Source of the DNA: Candidatus Hydrogenedens sp.
GTDB taxonomy: Bacteria; Hydrogenedentota; Hydrogenedentia; Hydrogenedentales; CAITNO01
Length of the DNA stretch: 32,988 nucleotides
Direction of reading: 5' to 3'
Assembly (NCBI GenBank): GCA_012522755.1
Contig: JAAYJV010000099.1
Span: 1 to 32,988 of the forward strand
A program made the translations under genes and the position numbers. Positions within the stretch are counted from its first letter, which is position 1. Every line of letters begins with the position of its first letter. This document shows positions 8,907 to 15,599 of the stretch, piece after piece. The notes beneath the pieces are model-generated. The model worked only from the letters and a program-made list of their open reading frames with translations, ran no database searches and was not told the DNA's origin.

Positions 8907-8934
8907 ACAGCTTTTCCCCTTCAGATAAAGCTGT
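8907..8934. terminator. Possible bidirectional terminator hairpin between convergent genes
   Basis: A perfect 8-bp stem ACAGCTTT (8907-8914) / AAAGCTGT (8927-8934) with a 12-base loop fills the 40-base gap between two convergent genes. No strong T-run follows on either strand, so the call is tentative. Confidence 0.4.
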
Positions 8935-8946
8935 CCGGTGCTTTTC

Positions 8947-9870
8947 TCAGAGCTTGCGCAAGCCTTTGCACAGTCCCACGTAGAAGGCGACATTGGCCAG
9001 ATAAAGTCCGGGCAGATAAAACAATACCCGGGGCCGATGAAAAATCCACCGCAGGAGAATATACAGCGTTATCATTCCCGTGAGTGGGAAGAAAAGTAAA
9101 ACGGCGGAAAAAGGTCCCTGAGGATAGAGAAAAGAGTAGACCGACTGTTTCAGCTTTTTGCGGACCAGAGGCGCAAAAATACCGAAACGCTCATAATGCC
9201 GCCAGACAGCCCGGAAAGAAGAACGATCCAGATGACGGACAGGCGCTCCCGGCAGGTAATACACGGAAATTCCCTGTTTCAGACAACGGTGCCCCCACTC
9301 CACATCTTCCAACACCTCCAGCTCTTCATCGAAAAAACCCACCCGTTGAAACACTTCTTTTTCCACACTCGTATTATGTGTCGGTACATGCCGATCCCTT
9401 ACAGCGATGGTTTTCGGGCCTGTGGAGCCATACCAGTTGGAGTAGCCATCCACTTTACCCCACCAGGTGGATGCGATCCCCTGCACCTCGCTGTGAACGA
9501 CGCATAAATCCCCTCCCTTCGCCGCTGCAAGTTCTTTGGCTTGCCCATGGAGTTTGATATGTTTGCGGAACCAGTCCTGATCAGGGATATCTCCATCGCT
9601 GTCCACAAAAATAAGCAGCCTTTCATTGGCGGCGTTCACCCCTGTATTTCGGGCTTTTCCGACGCCTCCCCGTCGGGCATGTCTTTTGATAACGACTGAA
9701 AAGGGGAGTCGCTCTTTTATCGTATCTGTCTGTACGGGCGGCTCGGAACCATCATCAACAATGACCACTTCAAAGGCGGGATCATTCTGAAGTGCGAGCT
9801 GGAGCAACAAGTTTTCCAACTCTTCCTGACGGTTATGAACGGGGATGATAATAGAAGCAATGGCCTTCAT
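8947..9870 (-). CDS. Family 2 glycosyltransferase with C-terminal membrane segments
   Basis: A GT-A fold glycosyltransferase (307 aa). SIIIPVHNR (6-14), VIVDDGSE (36-43) and FVDSDGD (89-94, the DxD-type metal site) define family GT2, followed by the acceptor region with EDVEWGHR. The last 70 residues contain two hydrophobic segments (PLTGMITLYILLRWIF and the VLFYLPGLYLANVAF region), so it is probably anchored at the inner face of the cytoplasmic membrane. It would transfer a sugar from a nucleotide donor to a lipid or envelope glycan. Its ATG overlaps the radical SAM stop by 4 bases (9867-9870), and it is the last gene of a five-gene unit. Confidence 0.88.
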   Translation of the reverse strand: MKAIASIIIPVHNRQEELENLLLQLALQNDPAFEVVIVDDGSEPPVQTDTIKERLPFSVVIKRHARRGGVGKARNTGVNAANERLLIFVDSDGDIPDQDWFRKHIKLHGQAKELAAAKGGDLCVVHSEVQGIASTWWGKVDGYSNWYGSTGPKTIAVRDRHVPTHNTSVEKEVFQRVGFFDEELEVLEDVEWGHRCLKQGISVYYLPGAPVRHLDRSSFRAVWRHYERFGIFAPLVRKKLKQSVYSFLYPQGPFSAVLLFFPLTGMITLYILLRWIFHRPRVLFYLPGLYLANVAFYVGLCKGLRKL

Positions 9871-10910
9871 GGACGTATTCCCAGTATTACGGAAAGAATG
9901 GAAGGAGGATGGGTCATGATATTTTCAGCCATATTGCAATTGTGTGTACAAAAACAGGAGCCGTATTTCGCCTCCTGGTTTTTGAGTGCTTTTTCCATTT
10001 CTTTTTCCAGTGTTTCCATGGATTCTTCCAAAAGATTTCCCGATGCAGGCATGAGTTCACACATGGACAGGCGACCATCAGCATAAACAACGCGGTGGAG
10101 CCAGGGAGCCTGACAGGGTACAAAACAACGCTCCTCTTCCAGTGTTCGCAAAGAGACAGTCCAGAGATAGCGTTGGTAACGTTTTTTCAGGGAATGCAGC
10201 AGCGGATTTCTTTTGCTCCCATAATGATAAGAAGCCAGACGCTTCAGAATGGCGGAGCTGTTTTCTTTCAAAAATTCCAGAGGTGGCAAGGCGAGAGACC
10301 TGTCTTCCGGCTGACCGCGAAGGAGCAGCAGAGAATGGTAATCCGCTTCCTCGGCCCGGATGAAGGCCATGAAATCCAGCAATGAATTTGCATTGGCATT
10401 GCAGACAACGGTATTGACCTTGAGGGTGATTCCGGGAAGAGCACGGAGGCGTTGAAAACTTTCCAGTCCACGGGCGAAGCTCCCGGAGCCGCGTATGCAA
10501 TCGTTGGTCTCTTCAAAGCCGTCCAGAGACACAGCGATGGTAAGCGGCTTTCTGTGCTTTTGCGCAATGGTACTGACCGTGGTTTCAATATACTCCGGAT
10601 CCTGGCCGTTGGTCGGGATGGTAATATCTGAATCAGGGAAAAGGGAACATATTTCCGGCAGCTGCGGATGAAGAAAAGGTTCTCCTCCGCCTATGTCCAG
10701 CCATCGGGGACGACCCAGTTTTCCAGCCAGCAGCCTTGCATCTTCCAGGCTCAGTTCCTGTGTACTTTTCCGGACAAAACAACTCTTGCACTGAAGATTG
10801 CAACGCTCTGTAATGTGCAGGATCACATGGCGGAAACGCTTTTGAAAAAAACGGGGCAAAGGAACCCGCCGGACTGACCTGGAAGAACTGCTGTTTTTCG
10901 GAGAAGTCAT
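9867..10910 (-). CDS. Radical SAM protein with SPASM-like C-terminus
   Basis: A radical S-adenosylmethionine enzyme (347 aa). The cluster motif C37-x3-C41-x2-C44 lies in HITERCNLQCKSCF; a GGEP-type SAM motif (IGGGEPFLHP) and a later MCELMPASGN follow. C-terminal cysteines (CFVPCQAPW, RLSMCELM, CFCTHNC) look like a SPASM/Twitch auxiliary cluster region, as in peptide-modifying or dehydrogenating enzymes. The substrate is unknown. Coupled by 4-base overlaps to a TetR regulator gene upstream and a GT2 gene downstream, it might modify an envelope component or a lipid-linked glycan; this is inference. No small precursor peptide gene is visible next to it. Confidence 0.87.
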   Translation of the reverse strand: MTSPKNSSSSRSVRRVPLPRFFQKRFRHVILHITERCNLQCKSCFVRKSTQELSLEDARLLAGKLGRPRWLDIGGGEPFLHPQLPEICSLFPDSDITIPTNGQDPEYIETTVSTIAQKHRKPLTIAVSLDGFEETNDCIRGSGSFARGLESFQRLRALPGITLKVNTVVCNANANSLLDFMAFIRAEEADYHSLLLLRGQPEDRSLALPPLEFLKENSSAILKRLASYHYGSKRNPLLHSLKKRYQRYLWTVSLRTLEEERCFVPCQAPWLHRVVYADGRLSMCELMPASGNLLEESMETLEKEMEKALKNQEAKYGSCFCTHNCNMAENIMTHPPSILSVILGIRP

Positions 10911-11533
10911 GATCGTCCTTTCTCCGGTTCCGCGGCGGGGAGCTCACGCAGTAAAGCGGTGAGATCAGCCGGGGATGTCCACAGGCGTGATGAGGGGAGG
11001 CCGGAGAGGGCGGCCAGAGCACTGGTGATGAAAAGACGACTGAGGAGCGTCTTCGGTTTTTTCTTGCCTGCTTTCATGAGTACCATAAGCCTTTGTGCGC
11101 ATTTTTCTGCACATTCCCGGGCCGCTTCGGCACTGAAGCCGGAAATGCGGTTCTCTGAAAAAAGAGCCCGCGCGAAAAGACAGCCCCCAAAGTCAGGCGA
11201 ATTCTTCCATTCGCTCAGGAGCGTGCAGAAAAGGCGCAGTTCCTTTGCCGGTGAGGAGGCACGGCTGCGCAAGGTTTCAAAAAACCAGCCTTCCCATTGC
11301 ATGAAATCGAGACAAATGGCCTCAGCTATGAGACGATCCTTTCCCTGAAAAAATCTATAAATCGTTCTTTTGGATATGGAGGTTCGCCGGGCCATATCTT
11401 CAATGGACAAATCCAGAATATGGTTCTGATGAAGCTGTGTCACCGCATCACGAAGGAGGGTCACATATTTGATCTCCCGGGAGGAATCCGGTGTCAGGTA
11501 GGATTCACGTTTTATGAGGACTGGCTGTGCCAT
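10907..11533 (-). CDS. TetR/AcrR family transcriptional regulator
   Basis: A 208-residue protein with an N-terminal TetR-type DNA-binding domain: VTLLRDAVTQLHQN, then the helix-turn-helix LSIEDMARRTSISKRTIYRF and FFQGKDRLIAEA. The C-terminal ligand domain is not recognisable. An in-frame reading to 11710 exists, but the start at 11533 gives the usual family length and a GGAG lies upstream. Its start overlaps the end of the glycosidase-like gene by 22 bases and its stop overlaps the radical SAM gene by 4 bases. It is therefore in the middle of the unit and may control it. The ligand is unknown. Confidence 0.85.
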   Translation of the reverse strand: MAQPVLIKRESYLTPDSSREIKYVTLLRDAVTQLHQNHILDLSIEDMARRTSISKRTIYRFFQGKDRLIAEAICLDFMQWEGWFFETLRSRASSPAKELRLFCTLLSEWKNSPDFGGCLFARALFSENRISGFSAEAARECAEKCAQRLMVLMKAGKKKPKTLLSRLFITSALAALSGLPSSRLWTSPADLTALLRELPAAEPEKGRS

Positions 11534-13779
11534 ATCATTCGCAACAACTCCAGACTTTCCTGAACCAGTTTTTCGGCCTCGCCTTGTATTTCGCTTCCAT
11601 ATCCCCGGCGGAGCCGCAAGCGCAGATCGGTGAGGATTCGGGCCAGAGGAATGACCCGCGGGCCCAGTCTCCGCACTTTTTTGATGTTTTCGTGACCATG
11701 GAGCGAACAAAGTGCCTCATCACAGCTGCGAATGATGGAGCTTGCCTTTACCAGAAGCTGCCGTGGTTCGTAAATGGCCGGTGTGGCATAGATCATATTG
11801 AAGAGCGTGGCCTTGGCTTTACGGGCACTGTGCAATTCCTCCAGAGACATTTCCTCATCACGTTCGCGCAGTGTGTTTTCAATGCTTTCCACATCCAGCT
11901 CATACTGGCGCGCCAGTTCCAGATCCACCTTGGTCTGTCGTTGATCGGCCAGAAGAATACGACGGGCGATCACCTCGCGCCAATGGAGGCAGACAGGTGT
12001 TTTTGCAATAAGGAAAAGCTGTCCCTGCCCCGGTGACATTTCCAGATGCAGCTGCCGGGGTGTCGGTGCCCAGGAACGGATCCGCACCAGAGCTGTCGTG
12101 TCATACATTTCCATATTGTTCGGGAAAGAATCGGGAAAGCTCAGGTCCACGGAGGTTACATGGCGCACATCATTGTTTATGAGGTGACAGAGATAGTAGT
12201 CCGGTCCTTCCAGCCAGAAAACGGAGAGAGCCTCTTCTTCCTCTTTCAAAGTAGATTTTGCGCTTTTACTGGCTGAAACCTTCACTTCGAAGAGCTCTTC
12301 GCCCTTCATGGGCCGGGCGTAGAGAAAGAGAGGTGCCATGACACTCAGCCGTTCGATACGTGTTCCCAGCTCCGACCACAGATTACTGAAGGTGAGAAAA
12401 GCACCTGTGAGCGAGCGCTGATAATGACCATTGAGCCAGACGGGTGAGTTGTGATAACAATGGGCCATCCACCCCCGGGCACCGTTGGCAAGCGTCATAT
12501 TGAGCATGAGCCGCAGTTCCGGACTGGTGCACCATTCCGGAGCTCCGGAGGCACGGACAAAAGCCGGTGCGGTGATCCACAGTTGCTGTCCGCTCATGAG
12601 AGGCAGATGAGCACATATAGAGTCCTTGACGCTGTGGGGATCGCCGGGTTTGAAATGGGAAAATCCCGCTGCAGCGAAGTAAGGGGCATAGAGCGGAAAA
12701 GTATCGGCCTGACGGGAATGAAAAATCACGGGATGGCGCGTGTCCACTTCCGCGATTTTATCCCGGGCGCTCAGATAGTTTTTGAAATAGTGCTCTTCCG
12801 GATTATCATGAATATTCCAGGCGAAAATGCCGGCCGATGAGGCATGAGGTTTGATATATTCTTCAATCCACTCGTCACCTTTTTCCGGAAATTCTTCCAG
12901 AGCCCATCTGAAAGTAGGGATAAGGCGCAGCCCGAAACTTTCCGCCAGATCCACCAGAATACTGCGGTTTTCACCGGTCATCACGTCCATGCCCTCAACG
13001 ATAACGCAGTCGTGATGATGCCGTGCAATATCTTCAAAGGCCAGACGCCAGTAATCAAAGTAATTGATATTCATCATGCTGGCGAGACGACTTACCGTGT
13101 CGGCATCCATGGACACGCCGAAGGGCAATTGTTCGTCCAGCTGCGGATAACTTCGAGGCGGTGACACTTCCGACAGGGTGGAAAAATGAAAATCCAGCGT
13201 TTCCCGTTCCGTGGGAAGCAGTTCGCGGAAACGGATATGAGAAATCTCCACGGCCTCCACACTGCGAGTGGTGGCATAAACACGGAGAGTAAAACCTGTG
13301 ATCTTCCGGGGAAAATTGCGCAGGGGAATCATGAGCACTGCTGTGCGCCAGTCGGCGGATGTCTCCAGATGCACCAGACGGGCGCCTCCGGGATAACTCC
13401 ACTGGCAGGCCAGGCGGGCATGGCGGGTAAGACCTCTGTAGGTGATCTCAACCAGAGGGTATTGCAGGCAGTCCAGCGGGAAATGATCGTTTTTTTTCTC
13501 AGAGGCGGACAAGGGAGCCCAGTAGACAGCTGTACTTGTTTTAAGATTATCCAGAGCACGGATTTCGGTGAAAGAACCTTTCAGGGTCAGGCCATTGGCC
13601 GAAAGTTTGGCCTGAGTAACCGCCTGCTGCCATTCTTTTTCACCGGGATCATCCGTACATTTCCAGTTTTTCAGGCTTTTCCCGGGAAAATTAATCTGCC
13701 TGACCGTCTCCAGCGCTTTCGGATCGGGGGGCTGGTGAAGTTGCTTCAGACATCCATGGTAACTGTATTTGGAGAGCAT
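11512..13779 (-). CDS. Large glycosidase-like protein of unrecognised family (755 aa)
   Basis: I cannot name the family. The N-terminal third looks like beta-sandwich domains (regularly spaced hydrophobic strands; VYWAPLSA, ACQWSYPGGARLVHLE). The middle resembles a TIM-barrel glycoside hydrolase: FGVSMDADTVSRLASMMNIN, VIVEGMDVMTGENRSILVDLAE, RLIPTFRWALEEFP, GIFAWNIHDNPEEHYF with acidic residues at a strand end, LWITAPAF and MTLANGARGWMAHCYHNSP, as in GH42-like barrels. The last 130 residues are helical and charged. No signal peptide is visible, so it would be cytoplasmic. AGAGGA stands 8 bases before the ATG and supports this start although it lies 89 bases inside the preceding gene. The neighbour gene for a sugar-binding protein suggests a role in carbohydrate use. 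Confidence 0.7.
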   Translation of the reverse strand: MLSKYSYHGCLKQLHQPPDPKALETVRQINFPGKSLKNWKCTDDPGEKEWQQAVTQAKLSANGLTLKGSFTEIRALDNLKTSTAVYWAPLSASEKKNDHFPLDCLQYPLVEITYRGLTRHARLACQWSYPGGARLVHLETSADWRTAVLMIPLRNFPRKITGFTLRVYATTRSVEAVEISHIRFRELLPTERETLDFHFSTLSEVSPPRSYPQLDEQLPFGVSMDADTVSRLASMMNINYFDYWRLAFEDIARHHHDCVIVEGMDVMTGENRSILVDLAESFGLRLIPTFRWALEEFPEKGDEWIEEYIKPHASSAGIFAWNIHDNPEEHYFKNYLSARDKIAEVDTRHPVIFHSRQADTFPLYAPYFAAAGFSHFKPGDPHSVKDSICAHLPLMSGQQLWITAPAFVRASGAPEWCTSPELRLMLNMTLANGARGWMAHCYHNSPVWLNGHYQRSLTGAFLTFSNLWSELGTRIERLSVMAPLFLYARPMKGEELFEVKVSASKSAKSTLKEEEEALSVFWLEGPDYYLCHLINNDVRHVTSVDLSFPDSFPNNMEMYDTTALVRIRSWAPTPRQLHLEMSPGQGQLFLIAKTPVCLHWREVIARRILLADQRQTKVDLELARQYELDVESIENTLRERDEEMSLEELHSARKAKATLFNMIYATPAIYEPRQLLVKASSIIRSCDEALCSLHGHENIKKVRRLGPRVIPLARILTDLRLRLRRGYGSEIQGEAEKLVQESLELLRMIWHSQSS

Positions 13780-14698
13780 TCATCATTTCCTCTGCTGACA
13801 GGGTAGATTCTGATTTGAGTATGGTAACCGGTGTGCAACCGACTTCTATTTGTGCAAGAGCTTCTGTTCCTTTCTCGGCCAGAGTCTTCAGCGTCTGTAC
13901 GACGACTTTGGCTGCGCCCTGCGCATCATCCACCACCAGCCCCTGGACGGTGCCGTCCTGCAAGCCTTTGAGAGTGGTCTCATCAGAGCCCCAACTCAGG
14001 ACACGGACCCATTTCCCACGATTTTTTTCAAGAACAGCACGCAAAGTGGCCGGTCCATGATATTCCTGTGTGCCTATAAAGGCGGCAATCTCCGGACGCG
14101 TGTCGATGCTGTCAACCACATTCGCCCAGCCGAGCATGCGATCGCCTTTGTCTTCCAGATACTTGTCCACTATTACATAATCGTCCAATTCTTCCCGGAA
14201 AGCATCAAGCCGTTCTTTAGTCGCTGGCTGCTCCACATCGTTGCACAATACCTGAACCTTCAATCCTTCCGGAACACTCCCTTTGATCAGTTGGGCGAGA
14301 GAGCGGCCTATGGCTGCTTCATCCCGTCCGATGAAAAGAGACCGACCACTGTCGGGAACATCCTTGAAAAGCGTAACCACAGGGATTTGTTCCGCCAGGG
14401 CTGTGATGAAATCCACCTGTCTGGAGGCTCTCACGGGACAGATCGCCAGAACCTGTACACCGCCATCGATCATAGCCCGGGCAAGTTCTTCCTGTTTCGC
14501 CGAGGTGGCCGGAGCCGGGGTCCGAAAATCCAATTCCATGCCCGCAGCTTTCACCTGACTTTGGGCTTCATTACGAAGTGTGACCCAGAAATCTGAGGAG
14601 CCATCCGTCAGGATGCCGACGCGCAAAGTATCGGCGACTGCGAAGGAACTGAAAGTCACAAGAGGGATCAGGATCGCAAAAATCAAAAAACGCTTCAT
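13691..14698 (-). CDS. Periplasmic sugar-binding protein, RbsB-like
   Basis: Substrate-binding protein of the LacI/ribose-binding fold (335 aa). A signal peptide (MKRF, hydrophobic 5-19, cleavage after AVA at 22) is followed by the typical first strand LRVGILTDGSSDFWVTLRNE, the 'VQVLAICPVRASRQVD' segment, 'PVVTLFKDVPDSG' and IGRDEAAIGRSLAQ. Such proteins deliver sugars to ABC importers or feed sensor proteins. No permease or ATPase of the sugar type is encoded here; the OppD/F pair 10 kb away belongs to a different class. The ribosome-binding site is AAGGA. The last 30 codons overlap the next gene. It is the first gene of the five-gene unit. Confidence 0.88.
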   Translation of the reverse strand: MKRFLIFAILIPLVTFSSFAVADTLRVGILTDGSSDFWVTLRNEAQSQVKAAGMELDFRTPAPATSAKQEELARAMIDGGVQVLAICPVRASRQVDFITALAEQIPVVTLFKDVPDSGRSLFIGRDEAAIGRSLAQLIKGSVPEGLKVQVLCNDVEQPATKERLDAFREELDDYVIVDKYLEDKGDRMLGWANVVDSIDTRPEIAAFIGTQEYHGPATLRAVLEKNRGKWVRVLSWGSDETTLKGLQDGTVQGLVVDDAQGAAKVVVQTLKTLAEKGTEALAQIEVGCTPVTILKSESTLSAEEMMNALQIQLPWMSEATSPAPRSESAGDGQAD

Positions 14699-14854
14699 CG
14701 CATTTCAAGTCCTTATCTTGGAAGGGAAAAAGAGGTGATACAAGCTATATATATCCATCATAACACGACTATCATTGTACCTGCTTGGACTGTGATAATT
14801 ACAGCCCATTGGAAAAAAAGTTTTGGTTCTTTCTTTTTTCACCACAGAGGCACA

Positions 14855-14952
14855 GAGAGGCGAGAGGCGAGAGGCGAGAGGCGAGAGGCGAGAGGCGAGA
14901 GGCGAGAGGCGAGAGGCGAGAGGCGAGAGGCGAGGGGCGAGAGGCGAGAGGC
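14855..14952. repeat. Tandem repeat, 14 copies of GAGAGGC
   Basis: Fourteen head-to-tail 7-bp units with one variant (GAGGGGC at 14932-14938). It follows the phrase 'caccacagaggcacagag' (14840-14857), a common intergenic repeat phrase. Seven is not a multiple of three, so each strand can be read open in all frames; such readings are not genes. Confidence 0.95.
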
Positions 14953-14974
14953 GAAAAAGACGATCGTTTGATTA

Positions 14975-15121
14975 TTATCGTCTCCGGCCGTAGGCACTAC
15001 CATCGGCTAACGAGCCGAGGGCGGCGACGATCATGAAGATTACTCCCAAGACCCCCAGTTCAATTGAGAAAAACGAGCCGATCCCCATCAGGGCAATACC
15101 AAGAATACACAATGAATGCAT
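14975..15121 (-). CDS. Small two-pass membrane protein (48 aa)
   Basis: The protein starts MHSLCILGIALMGIG and has two hydrophobic stretches (about 3-20 and 22-38) followed by a charged C-terminus ending in GRRR. I do not recognise a family; it resembles the many short hydrophobic proteins of unknown function. The start at 15121 is supported by a strong ribosome-binding site (GAAAGGAG) 7 bases upstream; a longer in-frame reading to 15223 lacks one. The leader carries a perfect inverted repeat (15221-15248) that may regulate it. The neighbours give no hint of function. Confidence 0.55.
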   Translation of the reverse strand: MHSLCILGIALMGIGSFFSIELGVLGVIFMIVAALGSLADGSAYGRRR

Positions 15122-15220
15122 AGTTACTCTCCTTTCAGAGTCGGACATCGAGAGCCCGTTTTCACCGGATCCAGTGTCTTCAGCTTTAATTTCGTTGCCG
15201 TCAAACACCAGCCTTCGGAC

Positions 15221-15248
15221 CATTCAAAGATTAAACGTTCTTTGAATG
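15221..15248. promoter_or_regulatory. Perfect 10-bp inverted repeat in the leader of the 48-aa protein gene
   Basis: CATTCAAAGA (15221-15230) and TCTTTGAATG (15239-15248) are perfect complements with an 8-base spacer. It lies 100 bases upstream of the small membrane protein start. It has no T-run and could be an operator or an RNA hairpin. Confidence 0.5.
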
Positions 15249-15599
15249 CCAAATCTTACTTTCTTTTTCTTCCGATCACCCGCCCATATAGTATTTAAGG
15301 ATTCCTTGAAGGCTTTCTCCGGAAAGAGAGAAATTTATTTTGAGAAAAGGAAATTTTAGAATGAACATCAGGAGGATTGTGTTAGTGAAGGAGGGTCTGG
15401 CGGGTGCTCAGAAAGAGGAATAGGAGAAGGCTTCTCCCCCTTGGAAGGAAAAGAGTTGATATGTAATATACTTCTATTTTATTTTGACAACTCTTCAATA
15501 TCATTATTCTGGCATAGGAAGAACGACAACAGCCACACCATAAGGGAGAATCCGTTTATAGTATGGCTGTTGACCATGATAGCAAGCGTTTTATATAGA
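15249..15599. other. Gene-free spacer with several inverted repeats
   Basis: No convincing gene. A minus-strand TACTAT -10 candidate lies at 15288-15293. Inverted repeats: GGAGAAG/CTTCTCC around 15423-15437, AAGAGTTG (15451-15458) with CAACTCTT (15488-15495), and CAACAGCCA (15527-15535) with TGGCTGTTG (15564-15572). The last lies just downstream of the large minus-strand gene and might end its transcript, although no T-run follows. A 20-codon reading frame with a fair ribosome-binding site is at 15361-15423. Confidence 0.4.

Noticed and set aside
10907-11710. Longer 267-codon version of the TetR regulator
   Set aside because: The extra 59 residues are low-complexity, overlap the upstream gene by about 200 bases and exceed the family length; 11533 is preferred.
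14855-14952. CRISPR array
   Set aside because: Direct 7-bp tandem units without spacers; no cas genes in the window.
14735-15036. Frames rich in Arg-Glu-Ala-Arg-Gly repeats
   Set aside because: They are translations of the 7-bp tandem repeat, which is open in all frames.
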